From positions 62,001 to 126,000 of the forward strand of contig NZ_BMRV01000012.1 of the NCBI RefSeq assembly GCF_014648815.1: a DNA stretch of 64,000 bases. The letters are read 5' to 3'. A model generated the notes under the pieces. That model was given only the letters and a program-made list of their open reading frames with translations, searched no databases and was not told where the DNA came from. The position numbers were made by a program, and so were the translations under genes. Of this stretch, positions 50,394-58,907 are shown one piece after another; positions within the stretch are counted from its first letter, which is position 1, and each line of letters begins with the position of its first letter. Source of the DNA: Streptomyces flaveolus (GTDB taxonomy: Bacteria > Actinomycetota > Actinomycetes > Streptomycetales > Streptomycetaceae).

Positions 50394-52046
50394 TTGCACA
50401 CCTCACAACTCACGCTCAGCCACGTCACCAAGCGCTACCCCGGCCGCACTGTTCTGGACCAGGTCTCCTTCACGCTGAAGCCGGGTGAGAAAGCCGGGCT
50501 GATCGGTGACAACGGCGCAGGCAAATCCACGCTCCTCCGGCTGGTCGCAGGTCAGGAGCGCCCGGACAGCGGCGAGGTGACCGTGACCGCCGCCGGCGGC
50601 GTCGGTCACCTGCCCCAGACCATCCCCCTGCCCCCGACCGCCACCGTCCAGGACGCCGTCGACCTGGCCCTTGCGGACCTGCGTGCTCTGGAGGCCGAGC
50701 TGCGCCGGGCCGAGCGGGCGCTCGGTGACGGTCAGGACCCGGCTGCGCTCGCCGCGTACGGCCTGCTCCTCGGACGCTACGAGGCCCGGGGCGGCTACGA
50801 CGCCGACCACCGGGTGGACATCGCGCTGCACCACCTCGGCCTGCCGGCTCTTTCCCGTGAGCGACGACTCGGCACCCTCTCCGGCGGCGAGCGCTCCCGT
50901 CTCGCCCTGGCCGGCGTCCTCGCCGGCCGCCCCGAGCTGCTCCTTCTGGACGAGCCGACCAACGACCTGGACGATCAGGCCGTGGAGTGGCTGGAGACGC
51001 AGCTGCGGGCGCACCACGGCACGGTGCTCGCGGTCACCCACGACCGCGTCTTCCTGGAACGCCTGACCACCACGGTCCTGGAGGCCGAAGGGGGAAAGGT
51101 CACCCGCTACGGCGACGGCTACACCGGCTACCGTACGGCGAAGGCGGCGGAGCGCCGCCGCCGGCTCCAGGAGCACGAGGTGTGGCGGTCCGAACTGGCG
51201 CGCAACGAGCGGCTGGCCGCCGGCCACGCCGCCCGCCTCGGCACCATCCCCCGCAAGGCGCCGCTGGCCAACTTCGGACACGGCGGCTTCCGGGCCCGCG
51301 GCCGGGCGCACGGCGCGATGGCCCGCATCCGCAACGCCCGTGAGCGGGTCGAGCGGCTGACCGCGAGCCCGGTGGCACCGCCGCCGGACCCGCTGGCCTT
51401 CACGGCGCGCATGGCGACGACGAGGGCCGGCGGGGGAGGAGGCACCGAAGCCGACTCCGGGGAGCTTCCCGTCGCCCAGCTGTCGGACGTACGGGCGGGA
51501 AACCGTCTGCGCCTGCGCTCCCTCACCCTCGGCCGCAACGGCAGGCTTCTGGTCACCGGCCCGAACGGAGCCGGCAAGACGACGCTGCTGAAGCTGCTCG
51601 CCGGTGAGCTGCGGCCGGACGAGGGCTCGGTGCGGGTGCCCGGCCGGGTGGGCCATCTGCGCCAGGACGAGACGCCGTGGCCGCCGGACCTGACGGTGGC
51701 GGAGGCGTTCGGGCTGGGCCGCGTGGGCTCCGCCGGCGAGCACGCCGACGCCCTGCTCGCCCTCGGCCTCTTCCGCCCCGCGGAACTGCGGCTGCGCATG
51801 GGCGAGCTGTCGTACGGTCAGCGTCGCCGCGTGGATCTGGCCCGACTGGTCTCGGACCCCGCCGACCTCCTGCTGCTCGACGAGCCGACGAACCACCTGT
51901 CACCGGCGCTGGTCGAGGAACTGGAGGAGGCATTGACCGGATACCCGGGGGCGATCGTGCTGGTCACCCACGACCGCGCGCTGCGGGCGCGGTTCCGGGG
52001 CGAGCACCTGGGGCTGCCGGAGACGGCGGCAGCCAGGGTGGAGTGA
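50394..52046 (+). CDS. ABC-F ribosome-protection/translation factor
   Basis: The gene encodes 550 residues from TTG at 50394 behind GGAGGG. Two ATPase domains with no membrane part: the first with GDNGAGKSTLLRLVAG, SGGERSRLALAGVL and LLLDEPTNDLDDQAVEWLE; the second with GPNGAGKTTLLKLLAG, LSYGQRRRVDLARLV and LLLDEPTNHLSP. The interdomain linker (about 240-330) reads as charged helices and is the part that reaches the ribosome exit site in this class. It would displace a ribosome-targeting antibiotic or free a stalled ribosome. A leader with a mini-ORF precedes it. Confidence 0.9.
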   Translation: MHTSQLTLSHVTKRYPGRTVLDQVSFTLKPGEKAGLIGDNGAGKSTLLRLVAGQERPDSGEVTVTAAGGVGHLPQTIPLPPTATVQDAVDLALADLRALEAELRRAERALGDGQDPAALAAYGLLLGRYEARGGYDADHRVDIALHHLGLPALSRERRLGTLSGGERSRLALAGVLAGRPELLLLDEPTNDLDDQAVEWLETQLRAHHGTVLAVTHDRVFLERLTTTVLEAEGGKVTRYGDGYTGYRTAKAAERRRRLQEHEVWRSELARNERLAAGHAARLGTIPRKAPLANFGHGGFRARGRAHGAMARIRNARERVERLTASPVAPPPDPLAFTARMATTRAGGGGGTEADSGELPVAQLSDVRAGNRLRLRSLTLGRNGRLLVTGPNGAGKTTLLKLLAGELRPDEGSVRVPGRVGHLRQDETPWPPDLTVAEAFGLGRVGSAGEHADALLALGLFRPAELRLRMGELSYGQRRRVDLARLVSDPADLLLLDEPTNHLSPALVEELEEALTGYPGAIVLVTHDRALRARFRGEHLGLPETAAARVE

Positions 52047-52052
52047 ATGCGG

Positions 52053-52080
52053 GGTACGCCGGAGAACCGGGCCGCGTACC
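52053..52080. terminator. Possible stem-loop after the ABC-F gene
   Basis: GGTACGC (52053-52059) pairs with GCGTACC (52074-52080), and the loop can extend the stem as CCGG-AGAA-CCGG with a small bulge. It lies between convergent genes. Confidence 0.35.
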
Positions 52081-52143
52081 GGCGAGCACCTCGCGGAGCC
52101 TCGGCAGCACGCCCGAGAGCTGATCGCGGGAACCGGGTCGCGC

Positions 52144-52710
52144 TCACAGCAATCGGTCGACCAGCCCGTCGACGTAGTCCGGGGTGAGCGGGACCATGCC
52201 GAACAGGACGCGGATGTACATCGGGGCCAGGATGTGGTCCAGCACGTCGAACGCGTCGGGTGGGTGCTCGCCACGGTCGCGGGCGCGGTCGAGCATGGCC
52301 TGCAGTTGCCGGGTGCGTTCGGCGCGGAGGTCGGCACCGGCCTGCATGCCCTGCTGACCGCTGCTCGACAGGGCGACGGCCAGGTGCAGTACCGCCGGAC
52401 CGTCGGGTCCGGTGATCTCGCGGGCCACCTGGGCCGCGTAAGTGCGCAGATCGCCGGCGAGGCTCCCGGTGTCCGGCATCGGCGACTGCGCATTGAGGCG
52501 GGTGAGCGCCACGTCGGTGAGCAGGGCTTCCAGGCTCCCCCACCGGCGGTAGATGCTGCTGTCGGCTACACCCGCGCGGGCTGCGACCTCGCCCACGGTG
52601 AAGTTGCCGTAGCCGCGCTCACTGATCAGGTCGGTGACGGCCTGGTGCACCTGCGCGCCGACGCGGGCGCTGCGCCCGCCAGGCCGCCGGGTTCGCTGTC
52701 GCTCATTCAC
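52144..52710 (-). CDS. TetR/AcrR family repressor of the MFS gene
   Basis: The gene encodes 188 residues. The helix-turn-helix lies at about 20-65: AVTDLISERGYGNFTVGEVA, then ARAGVADSSIYRRWGSLEAL. The rest is the C-terminal ligand domain (LAVALSSSGQQGMQAGADLR). It is divergent from an efflux gene, and two matching operators lie between them, so it likely represses both until a drug-like ligand binds. Confidence 0.92.
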   Translation of the reverse strand: MNERQRTRRPGGRSARVGAQVHQAVTDLISERGYGNFTVGEVAARAGVADSSIYRRWGSLEALLTDVALTRLNAQSPMPDTGSLAGDLRTYAAQVAREITGPDGPAVLHLAVALSSSGQQGMQAGADLRAERTRQLQAMLDRARDRGEHPPDAFDVLDHILAPMYIRVLFGMVPLTPDYVDGLVDRLL

Positions 52711-52721
52711 ACCCTCACCTT

Positions 52722-52791
52722 AACGCAGCCACGACTTGCGTTTGTGTGGCGGCCCTCCTTATAGTCACCTAACGCAGTCGAGGACTGCTTT
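52722..52791. promoter_or_regulatory. Two TetR operators around the MFS promoter
   Basis: O1 (52722-52742) is AACGCA-N9-TGCGTT. O2 (52771-52791) is AACGCAGTC-GAG-GACTGCTTT, a 9-bp repeat with one mismatch. Both begin AACGCAG. The plus-strand promoter TTGCGT (52736-52741), 18 bases, TATAGT (52760-52765) lies between them: O1 covers the -35 and O2 the likely start of RNA. Confidence 0.75.
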
Positions 52792-52859
52792 AGTGCGCTC
52801 AGCTGTATCGCCACCCGCGTCGGCCTCGACCGGGCGAACTGACGATTGAGGGGGATCCC

Positions 52860-54329
52860 GTGGCCGCATCGCATGCGACCGTAGGCAGTCGATCGAACCG
52901 GGCCGTGCTGCTCGCGGTGACCTGCCTGGGCCAGTTCATGGTCCTGCTCGACAACACGATCGTCGGAGCGGCGCTGCCCGATATGCAGCACCGGCTGCAC
53001 ACGCAGTTGACCGGTCTGCAATGGATCGTCGACGCGTACGTACTGCTGGTCGCCATGCTGCTGCTGACCGGCGGGGTCTTCGCCGACCGGTTCGGCCGCA
53101 AGCGGGTGTACCTGACCGGCGTGGCGGTGTTCACCGCCGCGTCGCTGCTGTGCAGCCTCGCGCCCTCGGTCGGCTGGCTGCTCGTCGGCCGGGTGCTGCA
53201 GGGCATCGGGGCCGCGGCGCTGAGCCCTGCCTCACTCGCCCTGCTCGCCGCCGCCTGTCCCGTGCCGCAAGAACGCGTCAAGGCGATCGGGCTGTGGGCC
53301 GGATTCAGCGGAATCGGTCTGGCCGCAGGCCCCGTGGCCGGCGGCGTGCTGACGGAAGCCTTCGGTTGGCCCGCCATCTTCCTGGTCAATCTGCCCATCG
53401 GCCTGGTCCTGCTGCTGGTCGGCCTGCGTCACCTCGACGAGTCCCGCAATCCGAGCGCCTCCGCGATCGACATCCCGGGCACGGCGCTGTCTGTTCTGGC
53501 GGTAGGGGTACTGACCTACGGGCTGATCGAGGGTGGTGCCCGCGGCTGGACCTCACCGGTCATCCTGGGAAGCTTCGCCGCCGCAGCGGTCCTCCTCGGC
53601 GCCTTCGTCGCCGTCGAAGCCCGTCGTTCTGCTCCGATGCTGCCGCTGCGGCTGTTCCGGCAGCGGCTGTTCACCGTGTCCAACACCGCCATGACCGTGG
53701 TGGGGTTCGCGCTCATGGGCTCGTCGTTCTTCTTCTCCCAGTTCTTCGTGTACGTCCAGGGCAGCAGCATCCTGCGCGCCGGCCTGCAGACCCTGCCGGT
53801 GTCCCTCGCCATGGTGATCGTCAGCCCGTACGCGGGCCGACTTGCCGCCCGGTACGGCTTCCGCGTCGTGGTCACCACCGGCCTGGCCCTGGCCGGCCTG
53901 GGACTGCTGGCGCTCGGCACGGTGCACGCCGATACCGGCTACGGGAACGTGTGGTGGCGGCTGGGACTCGTCGGCATCGGCTTCGCACTGGCCCTGTCCC
54001 CGCTGACAGGAGCCGCCATCCAGGCAGTCAGCCCGCAGGAAGGTGGCCTCGCCTCGGGCATCAGCAGCACGACCCGGCAGCTCGGTGCGGTGCTCGGCGT
54101 GGCGGTGCTCGGAGCCATCGTCCGCACCCGGCAGTCCGGCCGCGCCTCCTTCGAGACCGGCCTCGACAGCGCCTTCCTCGCCGCCGGCGCCATCACGTTG
54201 GCCACCGCCGTGTTCACCGGCCTGTGGCTGACGAGGTCCGAGCCCGCGGAAGGCTCCGCGGCGCCGCAGCGTTCCACTGATCCAGGTGCGGTCACCACCT
54301 CGAACGAGGCCTCCCTGAAGAGCCGTTGA
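52860..54329 (+). CDS. MFS drug efflux transporter (DHA2, 14 segments)
   Basis: The gene encodes 489 residues from GTG at 52860 with GAGGGGG upstream. It shows motif D1/motif 1-like LDNTIVGAALPDMQ, the loop GGVFADRFGRKRVYLTG and motif C in GFSGIGLAAGPVAGGVLTEA. The pattern of hydrophobic segments fits the 14-segment DHA2 drug:proton antiporters (QacA/EmrB type). It is controlled by the divergent TetR gene. The downstream histone-fold gene begins 197 bases on and is probably separate. Confidence 0.92.
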   Translation: MAASHATVGSRSNRAVLLAVTCLGQFMVLLDNTIVGAALPDMQHRLHTQLTGLQWIVDAYVLLVAMLLLTGGVFADRFGRKRVYLTGVAVFTAASLLCSLAPSVGWLLVGRVLQGIGAAALSPASLALLAAACPVPQERVKAIGLWAGFSGIGLAAGPVAGGVLTEAFGWPAIFLVNLPIGLVLLLVGLRHLDESRNPSASAIDIPGTALSVLAVGVLTYGLIEGGARGWTSPVILGSFAAAAVLLGAFVAVEARRSAPMLPLRLFRQRLFTVSNTAMTVVGFALMGSSFFFSQFFVYVQGSSILRAGLQTLPVSLAMVIVSPYAGRLAARYGFRVVVTTGLALAGLGLLALGTVHADTGYGNVWWRLGLVGIGFALALSPLTGAAIQAVSPQEGGLASGISSTTRQLGAVLGVAVLGAIVRTRQSGRASFETGLDSAFLAAGAITLATAVFTGLWLTRSEPAEGSAAPQRSTDPGAVTTSNEASLKSR

Positions 54330-54526
54330 CGATGGCACCCTCGGGGAGCGCAGATGCCACGGCGCGAGGGCGTGCGGGAGGTGGCCGATCATCGCCCGGC
54401 CGTCGGAACGCATGCCCGTCAGACCCTTGACCGGGCGTTGCTTCGACGGAGGATGGGGGGAAGAGAGCGGGTCTGCGTGGTGAAGTGCGGGCCTTCGACA
54501 ACTCCGACAGCAGGGAGCGCTTCCCG

Positions 54527-55300
54527 ATGACCGCACACCCCGCACGCCTCGAGCGCAGCGGTCCCGAGACGGCCCCGGTCATGGAGGTCTCGCCGTTCAA
54601 GCCTTCTCTCGTCAAAGCGGTGTTCAGGGACGTGACCCCGATGCATGTCTCTCGGTCGGCCACGTGGGCCGCCGCGTCGGTGACGCGGACAGTGCTGACG
54701 GAGATCATCGACGGCGCGAGGAGAGCGGCGGCGGAAGAGGGCCGGAAGAGGCTGATTCCCGGTGACCTTCTCTCGGCGATCGACCGGAACGTCGAGCTCG
54801 AGGTGGGGACCAAGTGGTACGACCACAGCCCGACGTTCCGAGGCCTGACCGGTGACCTGTACGACGCCGAGGGCGTCCTCGTGCCTCCTCGTGAACGCAG
54901 CAGGTCGCGCAGACCGAGCGCTGTGGTCGGCGCCCACAGGTTCGAGGCCGGGGTCAGGAAGCTGCTGCGGAGCCAGGGGGCGACGGCCGTACCAGCGATG
55001 GTCCGCGACCTGGACGGAATCGCGAGCGTGTTCCTGACGGACCTCGCCCGGGACGCAGCGATGGTCGTCCGCGAGGGCGGGGTCCAACGTTTCGGCACGG
55101 TCACCCTGGTGATGCCGGGCGAACCGGCCCCAGCCCCGCCCCTCCAGGATCCGCTCCCGGACGCCCTGTCCATCCGCAGGGGGGACGGGCGGACCATCGG
55201 CAGGGAGGACATCCTGGCCGCCACCACGATCCAGTTGTTCGGCGGCACCCTCAGACAGCGAGCCCTCAGCGAAGCACGCGAGGCGACACGGAACACGTGA
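54527..55300 (+). CDS. Tandem histone-fold protein (H2A-like plus archaeal-like)
   Basis: The gene encodes 257 residues from ATG at 54527 (AGGGAG, 9 bases upstream; an in-frame GTG at 54485 would add 14). First fold (about 26-95): helix 1 PSLVKAVFRDV; long helix 2 WAAASVTRTVLTEIIDGARR; then RKRLIPGDLLSAIDRNVELE, which lines up with human H2A [20 protein letters not shown]. Second fold (about 137-240): HRFEAGVRKLLRSQG, then GIASVFLTDLARDAAMVV, a 37-residue Pro-rich insert, and GRTIGREDILAATTIQLFGG, close to archaeal RKT(I/V)KAEDI. The Arg222-Asp228 pair fits the R-D clamp. A basic RSRSRRPS linker sits before fold two. Two folds in one chain make a ready-made dimer able to bend DNA (inference). 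Codon use is less GC-extreme than neighbours (AGA, CCT, TCT, AAA), suggesting transfer. Confidence 0.75.
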   Translation: MTAHPARLERSGPETAPVMEVSPFKPSLVKAVFRDVTPMHVSRSATWAAASVTRTVLTEIIDGARRAAAEEGRKRLIPGDLLSAIDRNVELEVGTKWYDHSPTFRGLTGDLYDAEGVLVPPRERSRSRRPSAVVGAHRFEAGVRKLLRSQGATAVPAMVRDLDGIASVFLTDLARDAAMVVREGGVQRFGTVTLVMPGEPAPAPPLQDPLPDALSIRRGDGRTIGREDILAATTIQLFGGTLRQRALSEAREATRNT

Positions 55301-55314
55301 TGACGTAGCCCGTC

Positions 55315-55339
55315 GCCCTCCTGGGGACCAGCCCAGGGC
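55315..55339. terminator. Hairpin after the histone-fold gene
   Basis: CTGGG (55321-55325) faces CCCAG (55332-55336) over a 6-base loop, extended by GCCC and GGGC with a two-base bulge. It starts 14 bases after the stop and fits a terminator. Confidence 0.45.
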
Positions 55340-55340
55340 G

Positions 55341-55576
55341 CTTCCGGAGCCGGACGGGGCGAAGCTCCCGCTGTCCCCGGACGAGATCGAGCGGCACAAC
55401 GTCCTTCCCGGCTGGTGGTCGAGTACACCCTGAAGAACAACACCAGCAACGAGTCGTTCCTGCACCACGTCGGCTACTACGACTGGCTGGAGAAGGCCAA
55501 CCGCGAGGAGGGCGTCTTCTCGTCCGTGGACCAGAAGATCATCTGGACCGAGCGCATTCCGGCGAAGGAGAAGTGA
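55341..55576 (+). pseudogene. Frameshifted gene fragment
   Basis: Two stretches look like coding sequence in different frames: one reading EPDGAKLPLSPDEIERHNVL (from 55347) that stops at 55440, and one from about 55409 reading RLVVEYTLKNNTSNESFLHH and ending TERIPAKEK at 55576. A frameshift near 55405 joins them. The second part could be translated alone from GTG at 55415 (53 residues). The intact protein is not recognised. Confidence 0.5.
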
Positions 55577-55580
55577 GTCG

Positions 55581-56011
55581 GTGTCTCGAGTACGACTGCC
55601 GGCGGCGGCCGCCGTGCTGGCCCTGCTGACCTGCCTGCCGGGCTGTTCGTCGGCGCCCACCGCCGTCGAGGCCTGCATGGGGAAGCAGGCGGTCGGCGCG
55701 ACCGCTGGGCAACTCGCCGGTACCTACCGGGGCGAGGGCGACGCGGAGGGCGTGACGCTCACCCTGAAGACACCGGAGAGCGAGCCGGGCAGCGGCACGG
55801 TCACCGTGCACGACTGGCCGACCGGTGACTGGTACCGGAGCGAACTCGGCGAGACGTTCGACGGGGCGCCGCGCGGCCTCGTCCTCGTGAACCGAAGAAG
55901 AGCGAACCCGTGCTCGTGATGCAGCACCACACCCGCGTCGCCGAGGTCGGCCGGGACCGGCACACCGTCCGGGCGCGCACCGACGGCGGGCGCCACGTCG
56001 TGGCAGCCTGA
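55581..56011 (+). pseudogene. Frameshifted lipoprotein gene
   Basis: GTG at 55581 opens a lipoprotein signal (MSRVRLPAAAAVLALLTCLP, lipobox LPGC) and about 110 residues including TVTVHDWPTGDWYRSELGET. That frame stops at 55919 in NRRRANPCS, but a second frame continues EPKKSEPVLVMQHHTRVAEV to 56011. So a one-base change near 55895 probably breaks a protein of about 140 residues. Function unknown. Confidence 0.5.
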
Positions 56012-56038
56012 TGGCCGGCGCGGACGGTCACGCAGCCT

Positions 56039-56067
56039 GGTCCTGCGGCCCGTGGCTCCGCAGGACC
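56039..56067. terminator. Stem-loop between convergent genes
   Basis: A perfect 10-bp stem (GGTCCTGCGG at 56039-56048 with 56058-56067) has a 9-base loop, between the broken lipoprotein gene and the end of the molybdoenzyme gene. Confidence 0.55.
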
Positions 56068-56108
56068 CGGATGCCGCCTCCGCCGGTACCGCCTCGCCCC
56101 GCCCGCTC

Positions 56109-57374
56109 TCAGACGACGTGCACCGGGTGGCGGACGACTGCGTCGAAGAGGTAGCCCTGCGTGTTGGCGGCGGTGGCGTCCGGCTGGGTCCGTCCGGTGC
56201 TGTCGGTGGCCCGGGCCAACAGGGTGTGGGGGCCGGGGGCCGACGGCCGCCACCGGGTGGACCAGCGGACCCAGCCGTCCCAACGCGGCCTGTCGTGCAG
56301 CCGGGCCTCGCCCCAGGTGGTACCGCCGTCGGTACTGACCTCGACCCGGACGACGCCCCCGGCCCCGGACCAGGAACGCCCGGTGAGCCGGTGCACGGTG
56401 CCCGCGGCCAGGTTCGCCTCCCGGTCCAGCTCGAAGGCGCTCTTGACGGTCTGCCGGGTCAGCGGGGCGCTGCCGCCGGCCGGGTGGGCGTCCCCGAAGA
56501 GCCGGTAGAAGTCGGTGTTCCAGGGCGAGTAGAGGGGCTGCGCCGCCACCTCGATGTCGCCGATCCACTTGATGGAGGCGATACCGATCCAGGACGGCAC
56601 CAGGAGCCGTACGGGGTGCCCGTGGTCGGGCGGCAGCGGTTCGCCGTTCATCTCGTGGACGAGCAGCACGTCGTCGAGGGCCTTGGACAGCGGCAACGGA
56701 CGGCGGACCCGGCCGAGGTCGGTGCCGTCGGCGGTGACGTAGGGGGCGTCGAGACCGCGTGGCATGACGTCCACGGCGCGCCGGTCCAGGCCCGCCCGCC
56801 TGAGGACGTCGGCGAGGCGGACACCGCGCCACCGGGCGACGCCGATCGCGCCGAGCGTCCAGGCGGTGCCGCTCACGGACTGGCCCTGCTGGGTGGTGAA
56901 CAGGCTGCGTCCGTTGCCCGCGCACTCCACGAACGCGCTGTGCGAGACGGCCGGGAACGTCTTCAGGTCGTCGAGGGAGAACTCGACCGGGCGGCGGTGG
57001 CGGAGGCCGCCGCCCCAGACGGTGAGCGACCAGTCGGCGGCGTCCAGGACCGGCGTCGTGGTGTGGTTACGGACGAAGAAGCGCTCGTTGGGGGTGTGGT
57101 AGCCGGTTCCGGCGAGGGCGGCGAACCGGGTCTCGGCGTTGGTGCCGCGGACGGTGAACCACGCTTCGGGCAGGGGCTTGACGATCCCGGCCGCGGTGAC
57201 GGTTCGGTCGGCGGCCCGCGCGAGGGGGCCCGGCGCCGCGGTGGCGGCGCCGGCCAGCCCGGCGGCCGCGAGGAGCCGGAGCATGTCGCGGCGGGCGACG
57301 CCGTCGGCGCGGGCCTCGCCGGCCAGCCACTGGCGGAGTCTGCGGCGGTCGTGAGCGGTTTCGGAGATACGCAT
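56109..57374 (-). CDS. Sulfite-oxidase-like molybdoenzyme
   Basis: The gene encodes 421 residues starting MRISETAHDRRRLRQWLAGE. A Tat-like or membrane N-terminus (RRDMLRLLAAAGLAGAATAA) precedes the molybdopterin-binding fold, whose Cys ligand is in FVECAGNGRSLF (about residue 135). The C-terminal part has the Mo-co dimerisation fold (VRVEVSTDGGTTWGEARL). Residues HEMNGEPLPPDHGHPVRLLVP are the usual conserved loop. It would oxidise sulfite or a related compound outside the membrane. The 647 bases upstream (57375-58021) carry no gene I can support. Confidence 0.88.
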   Translation of the reverse strand: MRISETAHDRRRLRQWLAGEARADGVARRDMLRLLAAAGLAGAATAAPGPLARAADRTVTAAGIVKPLPEAWFTVRGTNAETRFAALAGTGYHTPNERFFVRNHTTTPVLDAADWSLTVWGGGLRHRRPVEFSLDDLKTFPAVSHSAFVECAGNGRSLFTTQQGQSVSGTAWTLGAIGVARWRGVRLADVLRRAGLDRRAVDVMPRGLDAPYVTADGTDLGRVRRPLPLSKALDDVLLVHEMNGEPLPPDHGHPVRLLVPSWIGIASIKWIGDIEVAAQPLYSPWNTDFYRLFGDAHPAGGSAPLTRQTVKSAFELDREANLAAGTVHRLTGRSWSGAGGVVRVEVSTDGGTTWGEARLHDRPRWDGWVRWSTRWRPSAPGPHTLLARATDSTGRTQPDATAANTQGYLFDAVVRHPVHVV

Positions 57375-58021
57375 GGCGGCCTGCCTTTCGCCCGGAGCAC
57401 GGCCCTTGCCGGAGGAAGGACGGTGCGTCAGGGACGCGGAGATCGAGGGGGAAGGCCCCCGGGGCGGGGAGGTGCCCTGGGGCGGCGCTCGGCACCGGCG
57501 CGGTGCGCCCACCCGGCGGGTGAACGGGGACCGCGCGGTGCGGATCACACGGTGGGGATCAACAACAGCCGTGGAGGACGAGCACACGGGACCGCGGGGC
57601 GGTGGTGCGGCGTCGGCTGAGGATCATGGCGCCATGCTACGGAAGCGGCGGCGCACGCGGGCCGGAACCGGCGTACTCGCCGGGTGGGGGCGCCGGTTGT
57701 GGTGGTGCCGCGCGGCCCCGGTGGGCGCAGCGGTCGCCGCGCGGTCTCCGCAGTCGTGTGGTCGGTGTTCTCCGCGGTTCCGCCCCGGTGGGCGATCCGG
57801 TGCCGAGCGGTTCAAGCCGTTTCGGTGAGGGGCCCGGATGCCGGAGTCTTGGTGACGACCCCGGTGGTCACTGGCCGGCGCCGAAGCCGCCATGAGACTC
57901 CGCGCCGTGCTCGCCGAGCGACTTGACCGCTCCTGGACCTTCCGCCTCGATGATCTGCACCCGCCGCGCACTGTGGCCAGTCCAGCGCGAGCCGCCCGCA
58001 GGTGCGTCACCGGTGCACGCC

Positions 58022-58795
58022 TTACGCGTTCGGGTCCCAGTCTGCGAGCTGCTCCATCGGCTCGGTGTCACCGGTGGTCTCCACGCCGTCGAGCGGGAGG
58101 CGCTCGTAGAAGTAGAGGACCAGTTCGCTCGCCGCGCCTCGCATCGCCATGTCGCCCGGCTCCGCGTCGGCCGCGAGGTCGTCGCAGCGGACGCCGCCGG
58201 CGTCGAGGGTCAGGCGCCAGGAGCGGCCCTCGGTCGTGTGCAGGTCGATGGTCGCCGGCTTGAACGGCCAGGGGACGGTCGTCGCCGCGACGGTCGTCAG
58301 GAACTCGTCGACGCCCTCGACCGCGACGTCCGTCGGCAGCGGCTGTGCGGCCCCCTGGACGAGCTGGGCGTCGTACGTGTGGACGGCGAGCTCCTGGATC
58401 TGGTGCCGGGCCACGGCTCCGCTGGTCTCCGGGGCCTGCGAGCGGCCCCACCAGGTCCAGCAGCCGCGGTCCGGGCCGGCCTCGCGCATCGCGTCGAGCA
58501 TGAGCTCGGTCGACTCGGCCAGCCAGGCGTCCAGGGCTTCGCGGTCGCGGGGGGCGGTCGGAGCGCCCTTCGGGTCCGTCCTCGCCGGGGGCTCAGCGCC
58601 CGGGCCCGCCGCGACGATGGCGGCCTGGCGGCGGCGGCCGTCGCCGAGGTGCTGCGCCAGTTCGCGCAGCGTCCAGTCCGGGCAGGTCGGGACCTGGACG
58701 TCAAGGTCGGGGGCGGACGCGATCGCGGCGCGGAACGCGGCCGAGCGGTCTTCGATCAGCCGCAGGACCTCGGGGAACTCCAGGTTGTTTCGCAC
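58022..58795 (-). CDS. Maleylpyruvate isomerase-fold (DinB-like) protein
   Basis: The gene encodes 257 residues. The N-terminal four-helix metal-binding bundle shows CPDWTLRELAQHLGD, the usual first His motif of mycothiol-dependent maleylpyruvate isomerase proteins, and later VARHQIQELAVHTYDAQLV with two more His. The C-terminal part is the small beta domain. Mycothiol-dependent transfer or isomerisation is inferred from the family; the substrate is unknown. Confidence 0.85.
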   Translation of the reverse strand: MRNNLEFPEVLRLIEDRSAAFRAAIASAPDLDVQVPTCPDWTLRELAQHLGDGRRRQAAIVAAGPGAEPPARTDPKGAPTAPRDREALDAWLAESTELMLDAMREAGPDRGCWTWWGRSQAPETSGAVARHQIQELAVHTYDAQLVQGAAQPLPTDVAVEGVDEFLTTVAATTVPWPFKPATIDLHTTEGRSWRLTLDAGGVRCDDLAADAEPGDMAMRGAASELVLYFYERLPLDGVETTGDTEPMEQLADWDPNA

Positions 58796-58907
58796 GTCGG
58801 TTGTGTATCACGGCCCTCCGGCCGACGGGTAGCGAGTTTGTCGGACGAACAGCCCCCTACGCTTGCCGGGTCGGATGACACACGGTCAAGGAGAGGCGGG
58901 CTCCAGG

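Noticed and set aside
54427..54455. A sigma-70 promoter for the histone-fold gene (TTGACC then AGGATG)
   Set aside because: The -35 is good but the -10 has almost no match, so I did not list it.
57375..57587. An upstream extension or leader peptide before the molybdoenzyme gene
   Set aside because: The frame is open but Arg/Pro-rich and lacks the pattern of known Streptomyces leader peptides.
57868..58071. A short minus-strand gene ending GFGAGQ
   Set aside because: There is no ribosome site and no similarity I recognise. It may be a fragment but cannot be supported.
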